This document shows, one piece after another, positions 16,123 to 25,077 of a stretch of DNA of 64,000 nt. The notes under the pieces were generated by a model that was given only the letters and a program-made list of their open reading frames with translations, did no database searches and was not told the DNA's origin. The stretch is from Streptomyces sp. ERV7. Its GTDB lineage: Bacteria; Actinomycetota; Actinomycetes; Streptomycetales; Streptomycetaceae. The stretch is from assembly GCF_001653515.1 (NCBI RefSeq), contig NZ_LYOY01000051.1:392001-456000 (forward strand), given 5' to 3'. A program made the translations under genes and the position numbers. Positions within the stretch are counted from its first letter, which is position 1. Each line of letters starts with the position of its first letter.

Positions 16123-16953
16123 ATGCGACGTCCCACCGTCCGAGCGCTGCGCGGGGCGCTGGCCCTCACGGCGGCCGCCACCGCCGTACCGCTGGCCCTG
16201 CCCGCCCCGGCCGCCGCCGACAGTGTGGTCATCGGGGGCTCACCCGCCTCCGTCAGGGACAGCCCGTACGTTGTCGCCCTCTCCAGCCGTAGCCGGTTCG
16301 GGGGTACGCGCGCGGGCCAGTTCTGCGGGGGAGCGGTGGTCGCTCCCACCAAGGTGGTCACCGCCGCGCACTGCCTCAGCAAGGAGGTGCTCGGGGTCAA
16401 CGGAGTGCGGGACCTGAAGGTGATCGCGGGGCGCTCGGCGCTGCGCGGCGGCAGCGGCCAGGAGGTCGTCGTGCGGGACACCTGGGTCAACCCGGGCTAC
16501 GACCCGGTCAGCAACACCGGGGACCTCGCGGTGCTCACCCTGGCGAGCGCGCTGCCCGAGTCGTACGTCATCGGGCTCGCCGGGCCGGGCGACGCGGCCT
16601 ACCTGCCGGACACGCCCGCGGCGGTCTACGGCTGGGGCGACACCTCGGGGGAGGGCAGCTATGCCGCGTCACTGCGCTCGGCCCGGGTCAGGGTGCTGTC
16701 GGACGGGGCTTGTGAGCGCGCCTACCCGGGGAACTCGGAGGGCACGTACCTGAAGGCCACCATGCTGTGCGCAGGCGATCCCGGGGGCGGCCACGACGCC
16801 TGTCAGGGCGACAGCGGCGGGCCGCTGGTCGCCCGCGGGCGGCTGATCGGCCTGGTGTCCTGGGGCAGCGGCTGTGGGCAGGCGCAGAGCCCCGGGGTGT
16901 ACACCCGGATCTCCGCGTTCGTCAGCCCGTCACGGCATGCGGCGCCCCTCTAG
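16123..16953 (+). CDS. Secreted trypsin-like serine protease (S1)
   Basis: An exported chymotrypsin-fold protease. A signal peptide (basic MRRPTVRALRG, hydrophobic core, cleavage near APAAA at about residue 32) leads to VVIGGS, the typical activated N-terminus, so almost no propeptide is present. The triad is His83 (TAAHC), Asp134 (NTGDLAVL) and Ser231 (GDSGGP). Asp225, six before the Ser, fits the trypsin pocket residue, so cleavage after Arg or Lys is likely. Paired Cys residues fit the family disulfides. The ATG at 16123 follows CAGGAG. 276 residues. Confidence 0.93.
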   Translation: MRRPTVRALRGALALTAAATAVPLALPAPAAADSVVIGGSPASVRDSPYVVALSSRSRFGGTRAGQFCGGAVVAPTKVVTAAHCLSKEVLGVNGVRDLKVIAGRSALRGGSGQEVVVRDTWVNPGYDPVSNTGDLAVLTLASALPESYVIGLAGPGDAAYLPDTPAAVYGWGDTSGEGSYAASLRSARVRVLSDGACERAYPGNSEGTYLKATMLCAGDPGGGHDACQGDSGGPLVARGRLIGLVSWGSGCGQAQSPGVYTRISAFVSPSRHAAPL

Positions 16954-16972
16954 CGGGACGCGGGCATGAGAA

Positions 16973-17004
16973 CGGGCGGCCGCCCCGCGCGGGGCGGCCG
17001 CCCG
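16973..17004. terminator. Perfect 32-base palindrome, bidirectional terminator
   Basis: Positions 16973-17004 equal their own reverse complement over all 32 bases, with arms of the type CGGGCGGCCGCCCCG. It lies between the convergent protease gene and the small zinc-ribbon gene. Confidence 0.8.
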
Positions 17005-17048
17005 TCGCCGGTCCTGGACCGGCCCTGGCTCGTCGTCAGTGCGAGGTG

Positions 17049-17279
17049 TCAGCGATCCTCTTCGCCTGCGGATTCGGGCACCGCGGTGAGGCGGTCCGTC
17101 TCGTCCTGTATCTCAGCGGCGATCTTCTTCAGTTCCGGCTCGAACTTGCGTCCGTGGTGAGCACAGAAGAGCAGTTCGCCACCGCTGGTCAGAAGCACAC
17201 GCAGGTATGCCTGTGCACCGCAGCGGTCGCAACGGTCAGCGGCCGTCAGGGGGCTCGCGGGGGTCAGAACAGTAGTCAC
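17049..17279 (-). CDS. Small zinc-ribbon protein (DUF7455-like)
   Basis: A 76-residue conserved actinobacterial protein of unknown function. CDRCGAQAYLRV and ELLFCAHHGRKFEP supply Cys-x2-Cys and Cys-x-His-His, a likely zinc site, followed by an acidic helix. The ATG at 17279 is preceded by AGAGAAGAGGCGACGTG. It is divergent from parE across 433 bases. Family name is from memory. Confidence 0.75.
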   Translation of the reverse strand: MTTVLTPASPLTAADRCDRCGAQAYLRVLLTSGGELLFCAHHGRKFEPELKKIAAEIQDETDRLTAVPESAGEEDR

Positions 17280-17712
17280 GTCGCCTCTTCTCTAGCTCGA
17301 CGAGCTGTCGTACCAGGGTCAACATCCAACCAGGCCGAAAACGTTCCCGCTCGTGCCTTTTCCTCGAAACTTCTTGGTCAAGGTGGCTGTCTGCTGCCGG
17401 TTGGCGGCGAATGAGCCGTATTGCGTTGCTTTACGGTTTCGCGTTGCTTGTCTCGTTTGGCCCTCCCGGCGGGGTTGCCGGTCGTTCATGAGGACGTGCC
17501 CGGAGCCTAAATGGTTCATGCCTGGATGGGAACGTGATATCCGCATCACTCCAACGAGGGATCGAACATGTATACGAGGCTGGACTAGCATGAGTATTGC
17601 CGAGGGTGGCGTGACAACGGCTCTACCAGGCCTCGGTACCCTCTGACCGGCGACCGACGCCGGCCCCCTACCCACCAGGGGGCGAATTGAAATTCAGCGA
17701 GGAGCGAACTGC
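17280..17712. other. Divergent control region of the zinc-ribbon gene and parE
   Basis: 433 bases, lower in GC than its neighbours. It includes TAGCAT at 17586-17591, a plausible -10, and a LexA-like site at 17562-17577. A 97-codon frame at 17353-17646 crosses it but has no ribosome site or recognisable product. Confidence 0.6.
17562..17577. promoter_or_regulatory. parE: LexA-box-like site before parE
   Basis: TCGAAC-ATGT-ATACGA: one half of the TCGAAC-N4-GTTCGA box is perfect and the other matches at 4 of 6. It ends 8 bases before a possible -10 (TAGCAT), where binding would block transcription towards parE. Confidence 0.35.
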
Positions 17713-19833
17713 GTGACCGCCGAGACGTCCGTTCCGTCCACTGCGCTGCTGTCCGGCGCCGACCGGGACGGCTCCAACTACACCGCGCGGCACCTGCTCG
17801 TCCTTGAAGGCCTCGAAGCGGTCCGCAAGCGCCCGGGCATGTACATCGGCTCGACCGACAGCCGCGGCCTGATGCACTGCCTCTGGGAGATCATCGACAA
17901 CTCCGTCGACGAGGCCCTGGGCGGGTACTGCGACTTCATCGAAGTGATCCTGCACGACGACGGCTCCGTCGAGGTGCGGGACAACGGCCGGGGCATCCCG
18001 GTCGACGTCGAGCCCAAGACCGGCCTCTCGGGCGTCGAGGTCGTCATGACCAAGCTGCACGCCGGCGGCAAGTTCGGAGGCGGCTCGTACGCCGCCTCCG
18101 GCGGTCTGCACGGCGTGGGCGCGTCCGTGGTGAACGCGCTCTCGGCCCGCCTCGACGTCGAGGTCGACCGCAACAGCGCGACGCACTCGATCAGCTTCCG
18201 GCGCGGCACGCCCGGTATGTTCACCGAGCAGGGCCCCGACGCCCCCTTCGACCCGTCGAGCGGGCTGCTCAAGGGCAAGAGGGTGCCCAAGACCCGCACC
18301 GGGACGCGCATCCGCTACTGGGCGGACCGCCAGATCTTCCTCAAGGACGCCAAGCTCTCCCTGGAGACGCTTCACCAGCGCGCGCGTCAGACCGCCTTCC
18401 TGGTCCCCGGCCTGACCATCGTCGTCCGGGACGAGCGCGGCATCGACGGCGAGGGCAAGACGGAAGAGACGTTCCGTTTCGACGGCGGGATCAGCGAGTT
18501 CTGCGAGTACCTGACCCAGGACAAGGGCGTCTGCGACGTGCTGAGGCTCACTGGCCAGGGCACCTTCAAGGAGACCGTCCCGGTCCTGGACGAGCGCGGC
18601 CACATGACCCCCACCGAGGTCACCCGTGAGCTCGCCGTGGACATCGCGCTGCGCTGGGGCACCGGGTACGACACCAACCTGAAGTCGTTCGTGAACATCA
18701 TCGCCACCCCCAAGGGCGGCACCCACGTCACCGGCTTCGAGCGGTCGGTCACCAAGACCGTCAACGAGGTGCTGCGCTCCGCGAAGCTGCTGCGCGTCGC
18801 CGAGGACGACGTCGTCAAGGACGACGCCATGGAGGGCATGACGGCGGTGGTCACCGTCCGTCTCGCCGAGCCGCAGTTCGAGGGCCAGACCAAGGAGGTG
18901 CTCGGCACCTCGGCGGCCAACCGGATCGTCGCCAACGTGGTCGCCAAGGAGCTGAAGGCGTTCCTGACCTCCACCAAGCGCGACGCCAAGGCGCAGGCCC
19001 GGGCGGTGCTCGACAAGATCGTCGCAGCGGCCCGGACCCGGATCGCGGCCCGCCAGCACAAGGACGCGCAGCGGCGGAAGACCGCCCTGGAGTCCTCCTC
19101 GCTGCCCGCCAAGCTGGCCGACTGCCGCAGCGACGACGTGGAGCGCAGCGAGCTCTTCATCGTCGAGGGAGACTCCGCGCTCGGCACCGCCAAGCTCGCC
19201 CGGAACTCGGAGTTCCAGGCGCTGCTGCCGATCCGCGGCAAGATCCTCAACGTGCAGAAGGCGTCCGTCTCGGACATGCTCAAGAACGCCGAGTGCGGCG
19301 CGATCATCCAGGTCATAGGAGCGGGCTCGGGCCGCACCTTCGACATCGACGCGGCGCGGTACGGCAAGATCGTGCTGCTCGTCGACGCCGACGTCGACGG
19401 CGCCCACATCCGCATCCTGCTGCTGACCCTCTTCCAGCGCTATATGCGCCCGATGGTCGAGGCGGGCCGGGTCTTCGCCGCGGTCCCGCCGCTGCACCGG
19501 ATCGAGCTGGTCCAGCCCAAGAAGGGCCAGGACAAGTACGTGTACACGTACTCGGACAACGAGCTGCGCCAGACCCTGCTGGAGTTCCAGCGCAAGGGCG
19601 TCCGGTACAAGGACTCCATCCAGCGCTACAAGGGCCTCGGCGAGATGGACGCCGACCAGCTGGCGGAGACCACGATGGACCCGCGCTTCCGCACCCTGCG
19701 CCGGATCAACATCGGCGACCTGGAGGCCTCCGAGCAGGTCTTCGACCTGCTGATGGGCAACGAGGTGGCGCCCCGCAAGGAGTTCATCACCAGCTCGGCG
19801 GCGACGCTGGACCGCTCGCGCATCGACGCGTAG
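17713..19833 (+). CDS. parE: DNA topoisomerase IV subunit B (ATPase)
   Basis: ParE with ParC separates linked daughter chromosomes. The GHKL ATPase has EIIDNSVDEALGG, DNGRGIPVDV and GGLHGVGASVVNAL; the transducer domain follows; the TOPRIM part has EGDSALGTAKLARN and DADVDGAHIRIL. The C-terminus has YKGLGEMDADQL. 706 residues. The GTG at 17713 follows GAGGAG. I call it ParE rather than GyrB from its place beside hrdB and 11 kb from parC, with gyrAB expected near oriC. Confidence 0.9.
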   Translation: MTAETSVPSTALLSGADRDGSNYTARHLLVLEGLEAVRKRPGMYIGSTDSRGLMHCLWEIIDNSVDEALGGYCDFIEVILHDDGSVEVRDNGRGIPVDVEPKTGLSGVEVVMTKLHAGGKFGGGSYAASGGLHGVGASVVNALSARLDVEVDRNSATHSISFRRGTPGMFTEQGPDAPFDPSSGLLKGKRVPKTRTGTRIRYWADRQIFLKDAKLSLETLHQRARQTAFLVPGLTIVVRDERGIDGEGKTEETFRFDGGISEFCEYLTQDKGVCDVLRLTGQGTFKETVPVLDERGHMTPTEVTRELAVDIALRWGTGYDTNLKSFVNIIATPKGGTHVTGFERSVTKTVNEVLRSAKLLRVAEDDVVKDDAMEGMTAVVTVRLAEPQFEGQTKEVLGTSAANRIVANVVAKELKAFLTSTKRDAKAQARAVLDKIVAAARTRIAARQHKDAQRRKTALESSSLPAKLADCRSDDVERSELFIVEGDSALGTAKLARNSEFQALLPIRGKILNVQKASVSDMLKNAECGAIIQVIGAGSGRTFDIDAARYGKIVLLVDADVDGAHIRILLLTLFQRYMRPMVEAGRVFAAVPPLHRIELVQPKKGQDKYVYTYSDNELRQTLLEFQRKGVRYKDSIQRYKGLGEMDADQLAETTMDPRFRTLRRINIGDLEASEQVFDLLMGNEVAPRKEFITSSAATLDRSRIDA

Positions 19834-19991
19834 CCGCAGCCGCGGCGGGGGTCCCAGGTGGCGTGTCCACCCGTGGGTGGAGCTGCGGGCTCCACCCACG
19901 TTCAACCCCTGCTCCGATGCGTCTGACCAGGCCGTTTCCGTAACTTCGATGGCGTAGGGAAGTCCTGCCCGTCGTGATTCCGGAGGCCCAG

Positions 19992-20507
19992 ATGTCCGCG
20001 CTCGTGAATGTGCTGGTGGCGGTGGCCGTCATCGCGCTGATCATCTCGCGTCAGGTGCGGCCCCAGCGGCTGGCCGACGCCAAGCGCTGGTGGCTCGTCC
20101 CGGCGGTCCTGGTCTGTCTGGGGATACGGGAGAAGGGCCTGGTCGCCCCGGACCACCACCTGGCCTCGGTGCTGCTGCTCGGCACGGAGATCGTGACCGG
20201 GCTGCTCATGGGCGCCGCCTGGGGCTGGACCAGCAAGGTGTGGACCGAGCCGGACGGCTCGGTGTGGACCAAGGGCACCCGGGCGACGGCCGCCGTCTGG
20301 GCCGTCGGCATCGCCGTGCGGGCGGGCCTGGCCGGCCTCGGCGCCCTGGCCGGGATACGGATGGGCACCGGCGCGCTGCTGCTGGGCCTGGCGGCCTCGC
20401 TCCTGGTCCGCGGCGGCATCCTGGTGTGGCGCGCCCAGTCCCTGACCGCGTCGTACGGTGTCGCTGCCGACGGCTCGGCCCGCCCGCTGTGGAAGGAGCG
20501 TGTGTGA
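19992..20507 (+). CDS. Small four- or five-helix membrane protein (DUF1453-like)
   Basis: A 171-residue membrane protein with hydrophobic segments LVNVLVAVAVIALII, WLVPAVLVCLGI, ASVLLLGTEIVTGLLMGAAWG, AVWAVGIAVRAGLAGLGAL and ALLLGLAASLLVRGGILV. The ATG at 19992 follows CGGAGG. Its last codons overlap the start of a histidine kinase gene (GTGA), so it belongs to that operon and may serve as a membrane partner. No enzymatic motif is visible. Confidence 0.75.
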   Translation: MSALVNVLVAVAVIALIISRQVRPQRLADAKRWWLVPAVLVCLGIREKGLVAPDHHLASVLLLGTEIVTGLLMGAAWGWTSKVWTEPDGSVWTKGTRATAAVWAVGIAVRAGLAGLGALAGIRMGTGALLLGLAASLLVRGGILVWRAQSLTASYGVAADGSARPLWKERV

Positions 20508-21688
20508 CCACCGACGTCTGGTTCACCTGGCCCTCGCGGGAGGCGCTCTCCCACGAGGGGCTGAGCCGCGCACGGCTCGGCATCATGTGGAGCGTCCGCG
20601 GGCTGCTGCTCGGGGGGATGCTGTGGACCGCGATCAGCGAGAAAGGCCCGCACGGCTGGTCCTGGGCCGTGGGCGTGGCCATGGTGCTGGTGATGGTCGT
20701 GCTGGCACGGGCATTCTGGCGGCAGACGCTCGCCCACCGGATGTGGCCCTCGCTGGGGCTGCTCGCGCTGCTGATGACGACGGCGATCGCGGCGCAGCAG
20801 ACCGACTGGCGCATCTTCGCGACCATCGCGTGGTGCGGCTGTGCGGTCTCGGCGCTGGAACGGCTCCCGCTGGGCGCCGCGGTCCCCACCACCCTGGTGG
20901 CCCTCGGGGCGTATGCGGCGCTGAACACCGACGACTGGCTGACCACCGCGCTGACCACCGCGGGCCTCGGCCTCGCCGGCTATGTGCTGCGACTGGACGC
21001 CGAGGCGCGGGGCACCGCCCAGCGGCTGCTCGCCCAGGAGCGGGCCGCCCGGGCCGCCGAGGCCGAGTCGGCGGCGCTCGCCGAGCGGGCCAGGATCGCC
21101 CGCGAGATCCACGATGTGCTCGCGCACAGCCTCTCGGCGCAGCTGGTGCATCTGGAGGCGGCCCGGCTGATGATCGAGCGCGAGCCCGCCGGTGAGTTCC
21201 GGGACCGGATACTGGAGCGGGTCGTCGCCGCCCGGTCGATGGCGCGGGACGGCCTGGCCGAGACCAGGCAGGCGCTCTCCGCGCTGCGCGGAGAGATCAC
21301 CCCGGTCGAGGGCTTCCTGCGCACGCTCGTCGACGGCGGCGGCCTCGGCGGCCTCAGTGGTCCGGCCGGGGTCGAAGTGGCGGGGGAGCGGCGGCCGTTG
21401 ACGGCCGAGGCGTCCCAGGCGGTGCGGCGCGTGGCACAGGAGGCCCTGACGAATGTGCGCAAGCACGCGCCGGGCGCCGCCGTCGCCGTGCGGCTGGAGT
21501 ACCGGCCGGACGAAGTGGCTCTGGAGGTACGGGACTCGGGCGGCGGCCGGGGCACCGAGGAATGGGAAGCGAGCGGTTCCGGATACGGTCTGCTGGGGAT
21601 GAGGGAGCGCGCCGAACTGCTCGGCGGGACCCTGGAGGCGGGACCGGAGGAGGAGGGCTTCGTGGTGAGGCTGAGGGTGCCGGCATGA
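20504..21688 (+). CDS. NarL-type sensor histidine kinase (HisKA_3)
   Basis: A membrane sensor kinase of 394 residues. About five hydrophobic segments fill residues 25-165 with almost no extracellular domain, so it may sense membrane state or ligand through the membrane. A short coiled stretch leads to the HisKA_3 motif REIHDVLAHSLSAQ with the phospho-acceptor His. The HATPase_c part has AQEALTNVRKHAPG, EVRDSGGG and GYGLLGMRERAELLGG. Start GTG at 20504 overlaps the upstream stop by 4 bases, and its own stop overlaps the response regulator start (ATGA). Confidence 0.93.
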   Translation: MTTDVWFTWPSREALSHEGLSRARLGIMWSVRGLLLGGMLWTAISEKGPHGWSWAVGVAMVLVMVVLARAFWRQTLAHRMWPSLGLLALLMTTAIAAQQTDWRIFATIAWCGCAVSALERLPLGAAVPTTLVALGAYAALNTDDWLTTALTTAGLGLAGYVLRLDAEARGTAQRLLAQERAARAAEAESAALAERARIAREIHDVLAHSLSAQLVHLEAARLMIEREPAGEFRDRILERVVAARSMARDGLAETRQALSALRGEITPVEGFLRTLVDGGGLGGLSGPAGVEVAGERRPLTAEASQAVRRVAQEALTNVRKHAPGAAVAVRLEYRPDEVALEVRDSGGGRGTEEWEASGSGYGLLGMRERAELLGGTLEAGPEEEGFVVRLRVPA

Positions 21689-22416
21689 CCGGCGAAGGGG
21701 GCGGAGTGGCCGTAGGAAGTGCCGGAGGCGGGACCGGAGGCGGGGACCGTGCGATCCGCGTGGTCGTGGCGGACGACCAGTCGGTGGTGCGCGAGGGGAT
21801 CGTGATGCTCCTCGGGCTGTTGCCCGGCGTCGAGGTGGTCGGGGCGGCCAAGGACGGCGAGGAGGCGGTCGCGCTGGTCGCCGAAGTGGCTCCGGACGTC
21901 GTCCTGATGGATCTGCGGATGCCGCGCTGCGACGGGTCCGAGGCCACCCGCCGTATCCGCTCCGCGTATCCGGGCACGCAGGTCGTGATCCTGACGACCT
22001 ACGCCGATGACGACTCGCTGTTCACGGCGCTGCAGGCCGGGGCGCGCGGATATCTGACCAAGGACGCGGGCGGCGACGAGATCGTCAAGGCGATACAGGA
22101 CGTGCTGGCCGGACAGGCGGGCCTGGCGCCCTCGGTGCAGCGAAGGCTGCTCGAACGGGTGACGGCGCCGCCGCCCGCGGTGGCTCCGGCGGTGCTGCCC
22201 GACGGGCTCACCGGCCGTGAGGGCGAGGTGCTCGGCCTGGTCGCGGAGGGCCTGTCCAACCCCGAGATCTCCCGTGCGCTGCATATTTCCACCGCGACGG
22301 TGAAGACCCACATCAACAACATCTTCGCCAAGACGGGAGCGAGGGACCGGGCGCAGGCCGTGCGGTACGCCTATCAGCACGGCCTCACCCGGCCACCGGG
22401 TCCGGCCGTCGGCTGA
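21685..22416 (+). CDS. NarL/FixJ-family response regulator
   Basis: Partner of the kinase before it. The receiver domain starts at about residue 23 after a Gly-rich lead, with VVVADDQSVVREG (acidic pair), VLMDLRMPRCDG (phospho-acceptor Asp), TTYADDDS and LTKDAG (Lys). The C-terminal LuxR helix-turn-helix has LTGREGEVLGLVAEGLSN and ISTATVKTHINNIFAKTGA. 243 residues. ATGA overlap with the kinase gene shows translational coupling. Target genes unknown; the DUF485/symporter pair downstream is a candidate. Confidence 0.93.
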   Translation: MTGEGGGVAVGSAGGGTGGGDRAIRVVVADDQSVVREGIVMLLGLLPGVEVVGAAKDGEEAVALVAEVAPDVVLMDLRMPRCDGSEATRRIRSAYPGTQVVILTTYADDDSLFTALQAGARGYLTKDAGGDEIVKAIQDVLAGQAGLAPSVQRRLLERVTAPPPAVAPAVLPDGLTGREGEVLGLVAEGLSNPEISRALHISTATVKTHINNIFAKTGARDRAQAVRYAYQHGLTRPPGPAVG

Positions 22417-22530
22417 TTCGGCCATCACCTAATGGGGTGAAGAGGGGGCGTTGAAGAGTGCGGGGGCGTCCCCTCTGCACATCCTTGGGCACGCGGCCGA
22501 ACAGGGCCGTGGACTAAGGAGTGTTGTTCG

Positions 22531-23004
22531 GTGGAGAGACAAGAACGGCACGAACCGGCGGCGGCACGGATCGACGACCCCTGGTACGACGCGCTCGCCT
22601 CCGGCTGGGGCGAACTGGACGGTACGGTGCCCGCGTTCGCCCCGCAGCAGCGGGCGGCCGAGCCGGACCGAGGGCACAGTGCGGCCGAGATCTATCTGGA
22701 GGTGCAGCGCAGTCCTGCCTTCCAGGAAGTCCGTGCCCGCTACCGCAGGTTCGTGGTCCCGGCCGCGCTCGCGTTTCTCACCTGGTACATCGCGTATGTT
22801 GTCGCCGCGACCACCGCACCGGGCCTGATGGCCCATCAGGTGGCCGGGGCGGTCAATGTCGCCATGGTCGCCGGTCTTGGTCAGTTCCTCTCCACCTTCC
22901 TGCTGACCTGGGCGTACGCCCGTCATGCGCGGCTGCGCCGGGACCGGGCCGCGCTCGAACTGCGCTGGGACACCCAGGAGATGACACGGGGGATGGCCAG
23001 GTGA
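22531..23004 (+). CDS. DUF485 membrane protein, symporter partner
   Basis: DUF485 proteins are small two-helix membrane proteins almost always encoded before an ActP-type solute:sodium symporter. This one has a 65-residue soluble lead rich in charged residues and then PAALAFLTWYIAYVVAATT and VAMVAGLGQFLSTFLLTWAYA, the two helices, with the YRRFVVP segment before them. GTG at 22531, AAGGAG upstream. Stop overlaps the symporter start (GTGA). 157 residues. Confidence 0.88.
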   Translation: MERQERHEPAAARIDDPWYDALASGWGELDGTVPAFAPQQRAAEPDRGHSAAEIYLEVQRSPAFQEVRARYRRFVVPAALAFLTWYIAYVVAATTAPGLMAHQVAGAVNVAMVAGLGQFLSTFLLTWAYARHARLRRDRAALELRWDTQEMTRGMAR

Positions 23005-24599
23005 GCGTCGGCAGGGATCATCAGGCGCTGGCGCTGCTGCTGTTCAGCGCGTTCGTGGCGGCCACGCTGGCGATCACCACATGGGTGAGCCGCAACCGGC
23101 GGGGCTCGGCGGAGGAGTTCTATGCGGGCGGGCGGCTGTTCTCCCCCATGGAGAACGGTTTCGCCATCGCGGGCGACTACATGTCGGCCGCCTCGTTCCT
23201 GGGGATCTCCGGGCTCATCGCGCTCTTCGGGTACGACGGGATGCTCTACTCCGTCGGATTCCTGGTGGCCTGGCTGGTGGTGCTGCTGCTGGTGGCCGAA
23301 CTGGTCCGCAACTGCGGGCGGTTCACCCTCGCCGATGTGATCGCCGCCCGGATGAGCGAGCGGCCGGTCCGGATCGCGGCGGGAACGTCCTCGGTCACCG
23401 TGTCCGTTCTCTATCTGGTGGCGCAGATGGTCGGCGCGGGCAGTCTGGTGGCGCTGCTGCTCGGCGGCTCCAGCGGCGCGGCCCGCTCGTGGACCGTCAT
23501 CGGCGTGGGTGCGCTGATGGTGATCTATGTGTCGCTCGGCGGGATGCGGGCGACCACCTGGATCCAGATCGTGAAGGCCGTCCTCCTGATGGCCGGAGCG
23601 GTCACGCTCACGGTGCTGGTGCTGATGCGCTTCCACGGAGACGTCAATCTGCTGCTCAACACGGCGGCCGAGCGGAGCGGTCATGGAAAGGAGTTCCTCG
23701 CCCCGGGGCTCAGATACGGCGGTGGCTGGACCGCGCGGCTCGACTTCATCAGCCTGGGCCTGGCCCTGGTGCTGGGTACGGCGGGGCTGCCGCACATCCT
23801 CTCCCGCTTCTACACGGTGCCGACCGCCCGGGCCGCGCGCCGCTCGGTCGTCTGGGCGATCGGTCTCATCGGCGGCTTCTATCTGATGACCATCGTGCTC
23901 GGCTTCGGGGCGGCCGCCGTGGTCGGCTCGGCCGAGGTGAAGTCCGCGAACGCGGCGGGGAACACGGCGGTACCGCTGCTGGCGCTGAATCTGGGCGGGG
24001 GCGCGGGTTCTACAGGCGGAACGGTTCTCTTCGCGGTCGTCGCCGCGGTCGCCTTCGCCACCATCCTGGCCGTGGTCGCCGGGATCACCCTCGCCTCCTC
24101 CGCCTCCGTCGCCCATGATCTGTACGCCTCGCTGCGGCGGCGCCATGCCAAGCAGTACAGCGAGGTGGCGGTGGCCAGGGTCGCCGCCGCCGGGATCGGG
24201 GCGGTCGCCATCGGCCTCGGGCTGCTGGCCCGGGATCTGAACGTGGCGTTCCTGGTCGGGCTGGCCTTCGCGGTCGCGGCCTCGGCCAATCTGCCCGTGC
24301 TGCTCTACTCGCTGTTCTGGCGGAACTTCACCACCCGGGGCGCGGTCTGGTCGGTCTATGGCGGTCTGGTCCCGGCGCTGGTTCTCGTGGTGCTCTCGCC
24401 GGTCGTCTCGGGCGGGCCCCACGCACTGTTCCCCGGGGTGGACTTCCAGTTCTTCCCGCTGGAGAACCCGGGCCTGGTCTCCATCCCGCTGGGCTTCCTG
24501 GCCGGTTGGCTGGGCACGGTGACCTCGCCCGAGCCGCCGGACGAGGCGCGCCACGCGGAGACCGAGGTACGGTCGCTGACAGGGGCGGGCGCGGTGTAG
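23001..24599 (+). CDS. Sodium:solute symporter, ActP/acetate-pyruvate type
   Basis: A 13-helix SSS-family transporter of 532 residues that imports a small monocarboxylate such as acetate or pyruvate with sodium. Typical segments: SAEEFYAGGRLFSPMENGFA, AGDYMSAASFLGISG, FTLADVIAARM, VSLGGMRATTWIQIVKA and GTAGLPHILSRFYTVP, all diagnostic of the ActP/DhlC branch. Translationally coupled to the DUF485 gene by GTGA. A CitAB-type two-component system 1 kb downstream on the other strand could control a carboxylate uptake function, but this is inference. Confidence 0.9.
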   Translation: MSVGRDHQALALLLFSAFVAATLAITTWVSRNRRGSAEEFYAGGRLFSPMENGFAIAGDYMSAASFLGISGLIALFGYDGMLYSVGFLVAWLVVLLLVAELVRNCGRFTLADVIAARMSERPVRIAAGTSSVTVSVLYLVAQMVGAGSLVALLLGGSSGAARSWTVIGVGALMVIYVSLGGMRATTWIQIVKAVLLMAGAVTLTVLVLMRFHGDVNLLLNTAAERSGHGKEFLAPGLRYGGGWTARLDFISLGLALVLGTAGLPHILSRFYTVPTARAARRSVVWAIGLIGGFYLMTIVLGFGAAAVVGSAEVKSANAAGNTAVPLLALNLGGGAGSTGGTVLFAVVAAVAFATILAVVAGITLASSASVAHDLYASLRRRHAKQYSEVAVARVAAAGIGAVAIGLGLLARDLNVAFLVGLAFAVAASANLPVLLYSLFWRNFTTRGAVWSVYGGLVPALVLVVLSPVVSGGPHALFPGVDFQFFPLENPGLVSIPLGFLAGWLGTVTSPEPPDEARHAETEVRSLTGAGAV

Positions 24600-24712
24600 C
24601 GGTGCGCAGGATCGATCCGCCTCGGCGGCTTCTGCGGGGCGGAGACCATGCGGCTGCGGATGGTTGGCTGACCGCGCCGCCCGGCGCCCCATGGGAGGTA
24701 CGAGGTGCCCGG

Positions 24713-25054
24713 CACCACACCGACTTCCTCACCAAGTACCTGGCGGTCCGCGAGGGGTTGAAGGCCGGTGACTTCACCCCGGTCGCGGTCGGCGCGGGCC
24801 AGACGTTCATCGCGGCCCTCAAGCAGGGCTCCATCCAGGGCGGTATGACGACCGACCCGACGGTCGCCAACGTCCTGGACCAGAAGCTCGGCAAGGTCCT
24901 GATCGACATGCGTACGCCCGAGGGCTCCCGGGCCGCGCTCGGCGGCCCGTACCCCTCGTCCAGCCTCTATAGGAACGCGAGTGGGGTCGACGGGCACAGG
25001 GAGACCGTGCAGAAGCCGGCCAACGCGCTGGTCAGGACGTTGCGGTGCCCAAGG
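24713..25054 (+). pseudogene. Relic of an ABC transporter substrate-binding protein (SsuA/NMT1 type)
   Basis: A stretch of about 114 codons in one frame reads TDFLTKYLAVREGL, VAVGAGQTFIAALKQGSIQGG, MTTDPTVANVLDQKLGK and VLIDMRTPEGSRAALGG, which is the middle of a nitrate/sulfonate/taurine-type periplasmic binding protein. There is no signal peptide or first lobe before it (only about 110 bases follow the symporter stop), and the end decays after ETVQKPANALVRTL. No permease or ATPase gene is near. It is a remnant left by deletion. Confidence 0.7.
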
Positions 25055-25077
25055 GCTGAGGCACACTGTCCCCGGTG

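Noticed and set aside
16973..17004. The 32-base palindrome as an operator or attachment site
   Set aside because: It lies between two convergent stops and is best explained as a bidirectional terminator.
17353..17646. A 97-codon frame between the zinc-ribbon gene and parE
   Set aside because: It crosses the divergent promoter region, has no ribosome site and its product resembles nothing known to me.
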